From Thermoplasmata archaeon (GTDB taxonomy: Archaea; Thermoplasmatota; Thermoplasmata; Thermoplasmatales; Thermoplasmataceae), in NCBI GenBank assembly GCA_021850545.1, contig JAJZLU010000035.1:1-64000 (forward strand): a stretch of DNA of 64,000 bases, written 5' to 3'. This document shows, one piece after another, positions 49,206 to 58,361 of this stretch (the first letter of the stretch is position 1; every line of letters starts with the position of its first letter). The position numbers and the translations under genes were made by a program. Under the pieces are notes generated by a model. It saw nothing but the letters and a program-made list of their open reading frames with translations, had not been told where the DNA came from and made no database searches.

Positions 49206-51851
49206 TCAGGCTCTCCATACCCGGCCTCTCTTTGAATAATACTGCACCAGTTTAACCGCTTCCATCCAGAAAGTGGCAGCCGCCGTCCCTAGGATTACCA
49301 GTGCCCAGTCAAAAGCTGTAAGGTCTGCGGTATGGAGTAGCGACTGAAGGGAAGGGAATATGGTGATTATGAATAGTGTAAGGAAAACGAGGATGCCCCA
49401 GGCCAGTATAACCCTGTTGGAGAAAAACCCCTTCAACAACACAGGTTCCATATCAGTCCTGAGATTATGGGCCAGGAACAGCTGTGCTATTACCCATGCA
49501 GCAAATGCAGCAGTCTGGGCCCGCTCAAGATTGGCAGAAGTGTAAAGTATATACCCGTATATTCCCGAAACCGCCCCAGAAATTGCTATAGATGATATGA
49601 GAACGTAAAGGATGAACCTGGCATTCAGGAAAGAGGATTTCATATTTTTCCCAGAAAGTGCCATAATTCCAGATTCTTCCCTTTCATAGAGGAATCCTCC
49701 CAGGGCTGCCACATCAAGGAGAAGTTCCATTATGATTATCTGTACGGGCGAAAATGGAAACGGTATTGACACAATTATGGGGACCAGAAGTATCATGACC
49801 AGTGACAATTTAATGCTGATTTCGTATTTTATGCTCTTTTTCAGTGTGTAGAGGATAGATCTGCCTTCGTGGACCGCTTCAACAATGGTGGAGAAATCAT
49901 CGTCAAGCAGGATCATGTCAGAGGCTTCCCTGGCAACTTCAGTCCCCCTGATTCCCATTGATATCCCGATTTCTGCCCTTTTGAGGGCGGGGGAATCATT
50001 CACGCCATCCCCAGTGACTGCAACGGCCTCACCCTTCTCCTGAAGGAGCCTGACCAGCCTGAACTTGTCCTCTGAAGTTATCCTGGCAAAAATGGAAACG
50101 TGATCCAGTTCCGCTGACAGTGTGGAATCATCCATATTGGAAAGATCACTTCCGGTGAGAACTCGGGCATTGGAATTTATTCCAACCTGATTAGCAATCG
50201 CATTTGCAGTCTTAGGATGATCGCCAGTTAGCATTATTACCCTTATACCGGCGTTCTGGCAGGCCAATATTGACTGCCTGACTTCTTTCCTTGGTGGATC
50301 AATGAAGCTGATGAGACCTAGGAAGACCAGATTATTTTCCACTTCACTTCTGTCTGCACTTGAACTGCCTAATTCCCTGTAGGCCAGAGCTATTACTCGC
50401 TCTCCCTTTGATGAGATGTCCTCCACTTCCTGAAGAGCTTCTCTTATCAAATCACCTGATTGGTAGTTGCTGGAGGGACCCTGGGTCCCTGAGATAGTTG
50501 CCCTCCTGATAATTGCCTCGGGCGCACCACTTGAAAACAGGTATGTCCTTTTCTCGTTATCAATGTAAGTGTATGAAGAGAGTTTTAAATTATTGTCAAA
50601 GCCGAATTCGTCAATAAGCCTGTACCTGGTCCACAGATCCCTCAGTTCAGGAAAAGTTGAGATGAAATGGTTGTAGACCGCTACTTCCATTGGATCATGG
50701 CGGCCTGAAAGTTCGCTGTTTCCAAGGTTGAGAGTCCCCGTTGCAAGTACCGCAGCTTTGGCCATAAAAGTTTCGCCCAACCCATTGGCTTCGTTCATTG
50801 GCCATGGATAAACTCCGGATACTGACATCCTGTTTTCAGTAAGCGTGCCAGTTTTGTCTGTTGCAATGACTGTAACGCTCCCCAAGGTTTCAGCCGCCTT
50901 GAGATCCTTGACCACCGCATTCTGTTTTGAAAGTGCGTATGCCCCTATGGCAAGGGTAATTGAGATAATAACTGGCAATTCCTCAGGCACTGTTGCAAAG
51001 GCCATAGAAAGCCCGGTAAGAAGCATATCGCCGAATGGTTCTCCCTCTAAGTACCCTATAAGCGGGACCACCACGCTGAATAGGACTGCCATTGAAGCAA
51101 GCACCATTATCAGCCTAGACAGAGAAGACTGGAGCGGTGTCTTTTTCTTCTCGCCTTCCTCGGTCAGCCTCGCTACCTTGCCAAGCTCTGTATTCTTGCC
51201 TGTTGATGTTACAACGAGCTTGCCAGACCCCTGGACTACCATGGTTCCCGAGAATACCATGTTTGTAAGGTCCACCAGCTCACCAGTAGCAGGCAAGAAA
51301 TCTGCGCCCTTGAGAACATAGTAAGACTCACCAGTCAGCGAGGATTCGTCTACCTTCAAGGTATGAGATTCCAGTAGCCTGCCGTCTGAAGGAACAATAT
51401 CACCGGATGAAAGAAGAATAATATCACCGGGAACGACATTAGCAGTCTTTATCTCTTTAAGCTTGCCATCCCTGATTACCTTGGCTAATGGCATTCTCAT
51501 ATCTTTGAGGGCATCTATTGAAACTCTTGCCTTGTTCAAATTATAAGTCTCAATTCCCACAACTAGGAGCACGACAACCACTATTGTTATGGAATCCCTC
51601 GGGTCTCCTAGAATTGAATATAATATGGCGATGATAACCAGAAGCAGGATCATGGGCTCCCTTAGTTCCTTTAGGAAAACCCCCAGAAATCCTGTTTCTC
51701 TCTCAAGCTTAATTTCATTCTTCCCGTGGGTCCTGAGCCTGGATTCGGCTTCGCTGCTATCCAGTCCGCCATTGATGTCGGAGCGCAGCTTTGAAATAAT
51801 TTCTTCCAGCTTATCTGTAGAAGCCTCAGCAGATCCTAAGCCTTGCCCCAT
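49206..51851 (-). CDS. P-type cation-transporting ATPase
   Basis: VIATDKTGTLTENRMSV phosphorylation motif, LTGESYYV, MLTGDHPKTA, AVTGDGVNDSPALKRAEIGISMG. Confidence 0.95.
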   Translation of the reverse strand: MGQGLGSAEASTDKLEEIISKLRSDINGGLDSSEAESRLRTHGKNEIKLERETGFLGVFLKELREPMILLLVIIAILYSILGDPRDSITIVVVVLLVVGIETYNLNKARVSIDALKDMRMPLAKVIRDGKLKEIKTANVVPGDIILLSSGDIVPSDGRLLESHTLKVDESSLTGESYYVLKGADFLPATGELVDLTNMVFSGTMVVQGSGKLVVTSTGKNTELGKVARLTEEGEKKKTPLQSSLSRLIMVLASMAVLFSVVVPLIGYLEGEPFGDMLLTGLSMAFATVPEELPVIISITLAIGAYALSKQNAVVKDLKAAETLGSVTVIATDKTGTLTENRMSVSGVYPWPMNEANGLGETFMAKAAVLATGTLNLGNSELSGRHDPMEVAVYNHFISTFPELRDLWTRYRLIDEFGFDNNLKLSSYTYIDNEKRTYLFSSGAPEAIIRRATISGTQGPSSNYQSGDLIREALQEVEDISSKGERVIALAYRELGSSSADRSEVENNLVFLGLISFIDPPRKEVRQSILACQNAGIRVIMLTGDHPKTANAIANQVGINSNARVLTGSDLSNMDDSTLSAELDHVSIFARITSEDKFRLVRLLQEKGEAVAVTGDGVNDSPALKRAEIGISMGIRGTEVAREASDMILLDDDFSTIVEAVHEGRSILYTLKKSIKYEISIKLSLVMILLVPIIVSIPFPFSPVQIIIMELLLDVAALGGFLYEREESGIMALSGKNMKSSFLNARFILYVLISSIAISGAVSGIYGYILYTSANLERAQTAAFAAWVIAQLFLAHNLRTDMEPVLLKGFFSNRVILAWGILVFLTLFIITIFPSLQSLLHTADLTAFDWALVILGTAAATFWMEAVKLVQYYSKRGRVWRA

Positions 51852-52003
51852 CAGAATAATAATCTAGTGGTGATTCAAGTAATGTATCCCTAAAAATTCC
51901 ATAGATTCAGAATAAAACTGCCACAACTGGTTCAATTCTGTTCTTCCTGGAATACAGTTCTGATTCACAAAATCTTATTAATCCAGCTAAAGTTTAGCAT
52001 TCA

Positions 52004-52516
52004 ATGGCAGTTGCTAGGCCCACCTGGGACCAGTATTTCATGAGGATGGCATTCCTTGCCGCCTCCAGGGCTAATTGCACTCGAAGAAAAGTCGGAGCGG
52101 TTATTGTCAAAGACAAGAACATCCTTGCCACCGGATACAATGGACCCCCATCAGGAACAGTACACTGCGATGTTGTGGGCTGCATAAGGGATGACCTGAA
52201 TGTCCCGTCTGGTGAAAGGCATGAACTGTGCAGGGGGCTCCACGCAGAACAGAACGCCATAATCCAGGCGGCAGTGCACGGAGTGAGCATAAGTGGAGCC
52301 ACCATCTACATCACCACCCATCCATGCATTGTGTGCTCAAAAATGATCATGAATTCTCAGATAAAAGAAGTAGTATATGCACAGGGTTATCCTGATGAGT
52401 TGGCTGAACTAATGCTTCTCGAAAGTCACCTGAAGAAAAGGAAATTTGAGTTGCCGGAAGATGAAACAAGGGCAATGCTTGGTGAATTCTATGCGAAGAT
52501 GCCCGGTAACGACTGA
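52004..52516 (+). CDS. dCMP/cytidine deaminase-family zinc deaminase
   Basis: [15 protein letters not shown] and [27 protein letters not shown]. Confidence 0.92.
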   Translation: MAVARPTWDQYFMRMAFLAASRANCTRRKVGAVIVKDKNILATGYNGPPSGTVHCDVVGCIRDDLNVPSGERHELCRGLHAEQNAIIQAAVHGVSISGATIYITTHPCIVCSKMIMNSQIKEVVYAQGYPDELAELMLLESHLKKRKFELPEDETRAMLGEFYAKMPGND

Positions 52517-52545
52517 CGAACCTTATATATAAAGGAACAGGATCA

Positions 52546-53202
52546 GTGCAGGTGTTTAATCTTGCACTAGCCACCTTGGTGTCTAATGACATCATTTCCA
52601 TTATAACGACCTTGGGCTATCCCGGCATATTCTTTCTGATGCTCCTTGAAGGGCTGCTTCTTCCAATCCCATCGGAAGTGGTTATGGCTTTTGGCGGATA
52701 TCTGGCCTACAGTGGGGCCCTGCCTTCAGAGATCGGAATCCCTGCATTCGTAATCCTTCTTCTGGCAGGCAGCGTAGGCAACATGGTCGGGGCCTATCTT
52801 GCATACATGCTTGGAGACTACGGCGGAATTCCCCTCATCCTCAGATATGGAAGATACGTAATGCTTGACAAGAGTTCCATAGACAAGACCCAGCTGTGGT
52901 TTGAGAAATATGGAACTCCTTCTGTTTTCCTGACAAGGCTTGTACCGGTATTCAGGACGTTTATTTCGATTCCAGCTGGAATAGCAAAAATGAACCGGGC
53001 ACACTTCCTGGCCCTTACTTTGGTAGGTGCACTGATTTGGGATTCAGTCCTGATTTACTTTGGCTTTATTCTAGGGCCTCACTGGGCGCAGATAATCAGT
53101 GCCTTCAACAAGTTCACTGATGTGGCTATTGCAGCACTTGTTCTCCTCGTTATAGGATGGGTTTACACAAAACTTAAGAAAAGGAAGGTTATCAAAAATT
53201 AA
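52546..53202 (+). CDS. DedA-family membrane protein
   Basis: FFLMLLEGLLLPIPSEVVMAFGGYLA, FLTRLVPVFRTFISIPAGIAKM. Confidence 0.92.
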   Translation: MQVFNLALATLVSNDIISIITTLGYPGIFFLMLLEGLLLPIPSEVVMAFGGYLAYSGALPSEIGIPAFVILLLAGSVGNMVGAYLAYMLGDYGGIPLILRYGRYVMLDKSSIDKTQLWFEKYGTPSVFLTRLVPVFRTFISIPAGIAKMNRAHFLALTLVGALIWDSVLIYFGFILGPHWAQIISAFNKFTDVAIAALVLLVIGWVYTKLKKRKVIKN

Positions 53203-53218
53203 TTTTTCTTAAAAAAAT

Positions 53219-53413
53219 TTAGTGTTTCTTTGTAGACCATGGGACTGCAAGTGACAGAAAATAGACGATGAATCCCACGGCTGCAAAGGCAACAAGTTCA
53301 TTCAGTGGGGCATTCATGAAATGGTAGAGAAGCCCACCAATTTCAATTATGAACAGACCCAGAAAGAAAAGCGGATATCTTACACTACTTAGATTTCTTG
53401 CCATTTTAAACAC
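53219..53413 (-). CDS. Small two-TM membrane protein in Sdh1-like operon
   Basis: 64 aa, hydrophobic, 1 nt downstream of the membrane subunit gene. Confidence 0.65.
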   Translation of the reverse strand: MFKMARNLSSVRYPLFFLGLFIIEIGGLLYHFMNAPLNELVAFAAVGFIVYFLSLAVPWSTKKH

Positions 53414-53414
53414 C

Positions 53415-54146
53415 TCAGTGCAGAAGCACTATGTTCGGTATCACTCCGGCCACTGTGGCCCTTATGAACAGGTCCACCAGGAAGAACATTGTAAGGCTGA
53501 GCCAAGCAAATGTCTCGTGATGGGCATTGATTTTTGTCTGCCCGCTGAAGAGTCTCTTCCTTGTGTTGTGCTGGCAACTGAAACAGTCCACATTGCCCCC
53601 GACTAGGTGCCTGATGGCATGGCAGGAGAATGTGTAAATTGTAACAAATGCGGTGTTAACTATGAGCAGGATTCCGCCAAGCGTAAGTGTGAATCCGGGC
53701 TGGTACGTCATTGAGAGATACAGGTCGTAGTAGAAGAATGGGAGTATTGCAACTGCAAAGTACATGAAGTATCTGTGGAGGTTTTCCAGCCTGAAGAATC
53801 TCGTTTCACCAGTGTATTCCCTTCCCTTGAACTCTCCCCTGAACCCTATTTCACAATTTCTCGGGTGGTTGAAGACGTGCCTGTGGTAATCTTTCCTGTA
53901 AGCATAGCAGGTCAACCTGAACAGGCCAACGAATGGCAATACAGCCACTGTTGGCGAATAGAATGGGTCTGTAAGGCCGGTGCTCTTGCTGTAATAGACA
54001 GGGTATGTTACCATGAGGAATATTCCTACTACAAGGAGGAGGATAAAAGACCACAGCCTCCAATTTGGTTCAAGGAATTCCTTAGGGATAAGCCTAGTCA
54101 TCGATCTGTTGGATTTCTGCCTTGCCTGATTCTGGTTCCCTATCAT
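53415..54146 (-). CDS. Membrane subunit of Sdh1-like succinate dehydrogenase; candidate membrane-embedded Rieske-type FeS protein
   Basis: Polytopic; Cys/His cluster FSCHAIRHLVGGNVDCFSCQHNTRKRLFSGQTKINAHHETF; downstream of and adjacent to sdhB-like gene. Confidence 0.72.
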   Translation of the reverse strand: MIGNQNQARQKSNRSMTRLIPKEFLEPNWRLWSFILLLVVGIFLMVTYPVYYSKSTGLTDPFYSPTVAVLPFVGLFRLTCYAYRKDYHRHVFNHPRNCEIGFRGEFKGREYTGETRFFRLENLHRYFMYFAVAILPFFYYDLYLSMTYQPGFTLTLGGILLIVNTAFVTIYTFSCHAIRHLVGGNVDCFSCQHNTRKRLFSGQTKINAHHETFAWLSLTMFFLVDLFIRATVAGVIPNIVLLH

Positions 54147-54147
54147 T

Positions 54148-54900
54148 TCAGACCACCCTTGTTTCCTTAGTTCTCTTTCTCTTTATCAGCCTTGCAATTG
54201 GATCATATGTCATATCAACTGCCCTCTCCTTTTCCTGTATGATTGCATTGTCTGTGATGTGTATGTGCTCTGGGCAGACATCCTGGCAGCATTTTGTGAT
54301 ATTGCAGAAGCCAAGCCCGCCAACCTTGTTCAGGAAAGTGGACCGGTCCACAGAGTCTATGGGGTGCATATCAAGCGAAGCGGCTTTCACGATGTGTGCT
54401 GGCCCGAAATAGGGGGTTGAATGTTCCCTGACCACATGGCAGACATCCTGGCACAGGAAGCACTGTATGCACTTCTTGAACTCCTTCGATCTCTCTATGT
54501 CTTCCTGGTGCATTTTCCAGGGGAATTCAAGATCCTCCCTTGGAGTGAATTTGGGGATCTGCCTCAGGATATCCCAGTTTTCAGTTACATCAGTTACGAG
54601 GTCCCTGATAAGGGGATATGCCCCCATTGGAGACACAGTTATGTTGTGCCCAACTTTGTCGACTCTCGTTTTGCACATCAGCTTTGGCATCCCGTTTATC
54701 TCAGCTGCACACGAACCGCACTTGGCAGCCTTGCAGTTCCATCTGATTGCCAGCGTCGTGTCGAGCTTCTCCTGCACGTACCTGACTGCATCCAGGACTA
54801 CCATTCCATCGACCAGCGGAACTTCAAATTTCTGGTAATGCCCCTTTTCCTCAACGGATGGGTCCTGCCTGTAAATATTCAAGGTTATCTTTTCATCCAT
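54148..54900 (-). CDS. Succinate dehydrogenase/fumarate reductase iron-sulfur subunit, Sdh1-like
   Basis: WNCKAAKCGSCAAEINGMPKLMCKT, CIQCFLCQDVCH, CNITKCCQDVCPEHI. Confidence 0.92.
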   Translation of the reverse strand: MDEKITLNIYRQDPSVEEKGHYQKFEVPLVDGMVVLDAVRYVQEKLDTTLAIRWNCKAAKCGSCAAEINGMPKLMCKTRVDKVGHNITVSPMGAYPLIRDLVTDVTENWDILRQIPKFTPREDLEFPWKMHQEDIERSKEFKKCIQCFLCQDVCHVVREHSTPYFGPAHIVKAASLDMHPIDSVDRSTFLNKVGGLGFCNITKCCQDVCPEHIHITDNAIIQEKERAVDMTYDPIARLIKRKRTKETRVV

Positions 54901-56627
54901 CAGTATACCTCCGGTTTCACATACGGCTTAAACTCTTCTGGAAGCTCTGGAACCGGCAATGTGTCAAACTTCATTTCCCCGTTGTTGTCGGTGCATGTTA
55001 TGTTCTTGAGCCATTCCTTGTTCTTCTTGGGGAAATCCTTTCTAGTGTGTGCGCCCCTGCTCTCTGGCCTCATAATTGCAGATTTCACAATTGCTTCTGT
55101 GGCAACCAGCATGTTTCCTAATTCAAGCGCCGCAAGAAGGCCATGGTTGTACCTCTTTCCTCCTGGTGCAGCAACCGAAGGGTACCTTTCCTTAAGTTTC
55201 TGGATTATTTCCAGGGCCAATTCAAGGTGTTCTGCATCCCTGACGATGCCCACATTATCTGACATCGCCGTCGTGAGTTCGTCGATCAGGTCATAGGCAT
55301 TTGTGCCTTCTGGCCTGAGAAAGCCCAGAACCCTTTCTATTTCCCGGTTGACATCAGAATCATCCACTTCAACCAACTCAACTTTCTTGACGAACTCAGA
55401 AGCCCCTTCGCCCACTTTCTTTCCAAAAACCATTATGTCGCTCATTGAGTTCCCTCCAAGCCTGTTTGCTCCGTGCAATCCGCAGGCAACTTCGCCTGCT
55501 GCAAAGAGGCCCTCAACGGTAGAAGCACCTGTGTCAGGTTCTACCCGTATGCCGCCCATCTGGTAATGCACGGTTGGGGCAACTTCCATCATTTCCTTTG
55601 TTATGTCGACACCAGCAAACTCCATGAACTGCATATACATGCTTGGAAGCTTCTGCTTGACGAACTCGGCGCCCTTGTAAGAAATGTCAAGGTACACCCC
55701 GCCATGTTCAGTGCCTCTACCGGCCTGGATTTCAGCGTAATTTGCCCTTGCCACGACGTCTCTTGCATCAAGTTCCTTCTTCTGCGGGGAGTATCTCAGC
55801 ATATACCTTTCCTTATCCTTGTTGTAAAGGATGCCCCCCTCGCCTCTGACCCCTTCTGTTACCAGAAGTCCCCTGACTCCCGGGGGATAAACCATTCCTG
55901 TTGGATGGAACTGGATCATCTCCATGTCCTGAAGGGTTGCTCCTGCCCTGAACGCCAAACCGAGGCCATCGCCTGTGGACTCCCAGGAGTTTGAAGTGAT
56001 CTTGAATACCCTGCCGCAACCACCAGTTGCAAGTATTACGGCTTTGGCCCTGAAGAGGTGGAATTCTCCCTTGTCCATTTTCAGTCCCACAGCACCAATC
56101 ACGCGGCTATTGTTCTTGAGAAGGTTGGTTATGTACATTTCATCAAAAATTGTGACATTTTCCCTGTGAATAATCTGGTCCTGAAGTGTCCTGATGATTT
56201 CCAGGCCAGTTCTGTCTCCCACATGGCAAAGTCTCCTGTAGGAGTGTCCTCCAAACGCCCTCTGAAGGATCCTTCCATCGGGGGTCCGGTCAAAGAGCGC
56301 CCCGAACTTCTCCAGTTCATGCACTCTCTGGGGGGCTTCCTTGGCCAGGATTTCAGCCATTCTCCAGTTACCAATGTATACTCCTTCTTCTACGATATCA
56401 CCGAAATGTACCTGCCAGTTATCTTGGGGGTCCACGTTGCCCAGGGCGGCTGCCATTCCTCCTTCGGCCATCACAGTATGGGCTTTGCCCAGCAATGACT
56501 TTGAAACAACAGTTACCCTGAGGCCAGCGTCAGAAGCAGCAAGAGCTGCCCTCATGCCGGCCCCGCCTGCTCCGATGATAAGAACATCCGATTCAGTTTT
56601 TATATATTGCTCAGCCATGAGAATCAC
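54900..56627 (-). CDS. Succinate dehydrogenase/fumarate reductase flavoprotein subunit, Sdh1-like
   Basis: VLIIGAGGAGMRAALAASDAG, KAHTVMAEGGMAA (flavinylation His), QFHPTGMVYPPGVRGLLVTEGVRGEGG. Confidence 0.94.
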   Translation of the reverse strand: MILMAEQYIKTESDVLIIGAGGAGMRAALAASDAGLRVTVVSKSLLGKAHTVMAEGGMAAALGNVDPQDNWQVHFGDIVEEGVYIGNWRMAEILAKEAPQRVHELEKFGALFDRTPDGRILQRAFGGHSYRRLCHVGDRTGLEIIRTLQDQIIHRENVTIFDEMYITNLLKNNSRVIGAVGLKMDKGEFHLFRAKAVILATGGCGRVFKITSNSWESTGDGLGLAFRAGATLQDMEMIQFHPTGMVYPPGVRGLLVTEGVRGEGGILYNKDKERYMLRYSPQKKELDARDVVARANYAEIQAGRGTEHGGVYLDISYKGAEFVKQKLPSMYMQFMEFAGVDITKEMMEVAPTVHYQMGGIRVEPDTGASTVEGLFAAGEVACGLHGANRLGGNSMSDIMVFGKKVGEGASEFVKKVELVEVDDSDVNREIERVLGFLRPEGTNAYDLIDELTTAMSDNVGIVRDAEHLELALEIIQKLKERYPSVAAPGGKRYNHGLLAALELGNMLVATEAIVKSAIMRPESRGAHTRKDFPKKNKEWLKNITCTDNNGEMKFDTLPVPELPEEFKPYVKPEVY

Positions 56628-56816
56628 TTAATTATAGCTAGCTTGGAGTGTTGATGCGTCCGACTTTAATAAAAGTTTTAATCATATATTAGGTTAGCCA
56701 TTTTTTTAACCCTAAGTGCTTAGGCATATTTTCAGAGTGTGTTAAACACCCCTACTTAACTTATCGATCCACTATCAATGAAATGAATGGTTTCCTGCGG
56801 ATCCATAAAAATAAAA

Positions 56817-57248
56817 TCATGGGATGGCCATTTGTGCCACCACCAGAGAGAGGATTGTCCCATATATAACAGAGACGACAAATACTGCGAAGATAGCCCA
56901 TGAAACAAATTTTCTTGCCTTTGCAGAGATGCCAGTCTCGTATATTATCCCTTTAAGCCCATTTAATCCATGGTATGTCACAACCCACAGAAAGATCAGG
57001 AAGAATGCGAGCCACCATGGATCTCTCAGATTTCCAACCACCGTATCAAACAGTTCAATTGGGCTTCCTCCGTTTATATGTGCCACGTAGAGATGTACAC
57101 CGAGAAAGAATATTATGAAAGCACCACTGGCCGCCTGGAACAGCCACTGTATTGATCCAATGGGCCTCGTCCTTTTCTTTTCCGCCTCTTTATCAAGCGC
57201 TTCAAGGTTTGCCATTAAACACCGCCTCCTGACAACAGAACCTGCCAA
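56817..57248 (-). CDS. sdhD: Succinate dehydrogenase membrane anchor subunit (SdhD-like)
   Basis: TM protein with ...VTYHGLNGLKGIIYETG...; overlaps next membrane anchor gene. Confidence 0.8.
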   Translation of the reverse strand: MAGSVVRRRCLMANLEALDKEAEKKRTRPIGSIQWLFQAASGAFIIFFLGVHLYVAHINGGSPIELFDTVVGNLRDPWWLAFFLIFLWVVTYHGLNGLKGIIYETGISAKARKFVSWAIFAVFVVSVIYGTILSLVVAQMAIP

Positions 57249-57643
57249 GCATAGTAGAGAAACAGAAGCATCAGGATCATTGCACCTGACTCAAGGATGA
57301 AAAACATGAGTTTGTGGTGTTTGAGGCCATACCCTGCCTCATTGAGCATCAGCCTAACGCCATTCGCCCCATGGTAAAAGATGACCAGTGAGAGAAGTAT
57401 GTCCATGACAATGAAGATGTCATACGGACCATATGTGAATGAGGTGATCAGGTCGTTGAACGCGACACCGCCCCTAAGAAGGTTGGAAAGCACAAAGAAA
57501 TGGAGGTATAGGTACAGCAGGATTACAATTCCAGAAATCCTGTGCATTGTGTAAGCGAAATACCCAATGCCCTTGTGGAAGAAATTCAGCCAGCCGAGTG
57601 TTCCGTTATCGCTTTCCAGCATGCTTTCCCCTCCTGAAGGCAT
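57215..57643 (-). CDS. sdhC: Succinate dehydrogenase cytochrome b556-like subunit (SdhC-like)
   Basis: FAYTMHRISGIVILLYLYLHFFVLSNL, IFYHGANGVRLMLNEAGY. Confidence 0.85.
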   Translation of the reverse strand: MPSGGESMLESDNGTLGWLNFFHKGIGYFAYTMHRISGIVILLYLYLHFFVLSNLLRGGVAFNDLITSFTYGPYDIFIVMDILLSLVIFYHGANGVRLMLNEAGYGLKHHKLMFFILESGAMILMLLFLYYAWQVLLSGGGV

Positions 57644-58352
57644 TCTTCAGTTCGTGGGATATTCCTGTTCTTCTGAGTAACTGTATAGCCCGTGAAGGAT
57701 CCACATCCTTGGGACATACTTCAGTGCATTCCCCGGCATAATGGCATCTTGATGTGCCACTTTCCCCGCCCGTTATTTCAAGGCGTATTGGAGTTCCCTC
57801 GTCCCTACTGTCAAGGTTGAATCTCAGGGCTGCGGCCAGAGCTGCCGGACCAAGGTAATCATCATCAGAGCCCGATATAGGGCAGGCCGCAAGGCAAAGC
57901 CCACACTTTATGCACATGGAATATTGTTCATAGATCTTGAACTGTTCTGGAGTCTGCAAAAGCTCTACCCCAGGTGATTTATCATCTTTCCTGATGATGT
58001 ATGGCTTCACCTTCCTGTATTTCTCGAAGAAAGGATCAATGTCGACAACAAGGTCCTTGATCACTTGATAATGAGGCAATGGTGACACCCGTATAGTGTT
58101 CGAGCCCAGTGATTCGGCAATGGTTGAGCATGCCATCCTTGGCTTCCCGTTTATCTGCATTGAACAGCTTCCGCATATTTCCATCCTGCAGGAATGGCGA
58201 AAAGAAAGCGTACCGTCGAGGTTCTCGCTTATGTATACAAGGCCTTCCAGCACAGTAGAAATTTTTTTCTTTGGAACGTTGAACCTGTCAAATCGTGAAT
58301 TGCCCTTTTCATCTCCCCTTTTTACCAAAAATACATAATTTTCAGAATCCAT
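57606..58352 (-). CDS. sdhB: Succinate dehydrogenase iron-sulfur subunit
   Basis: SFRHSCRMEICGSCSMQINGKPRMACST, CIKCGLCLAACP, CHYAGECTEVCPKDVDP. Confidence 0.94.
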   Translation of the reverse strand: MDSENYVFLVKRGDEKGNSRFDRFNVPKKKISTVLEGLVYISENLDGTLSFRHSCRMEICGSCSMQINGKPRMACSTIAESLGSNTIRVSPLPHYQVIKDLVVDIDPFFEKYRKVKPYIIRKDDKSPGVELLQTPEQFKIYEQYSMCIKCGLCLAACPISGSDDDYLGPAALAAALRFNLDSRDEGTPIRLEITGGESGTSRCHYAGECTEVCPKDVDPSRAIQLLRRTGISHELKNAFRRGKHAGKR

Positions 58353-58361
58353 AGAATCACT

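Noticed and set aside
54421-55296. 291-aa plus ORF opposite the Sdh1-like sdhA/sdhB junction
   Set aside because: Antisense to two strongly supported CDSs; composition typical of shadow ORFs in this GC range.
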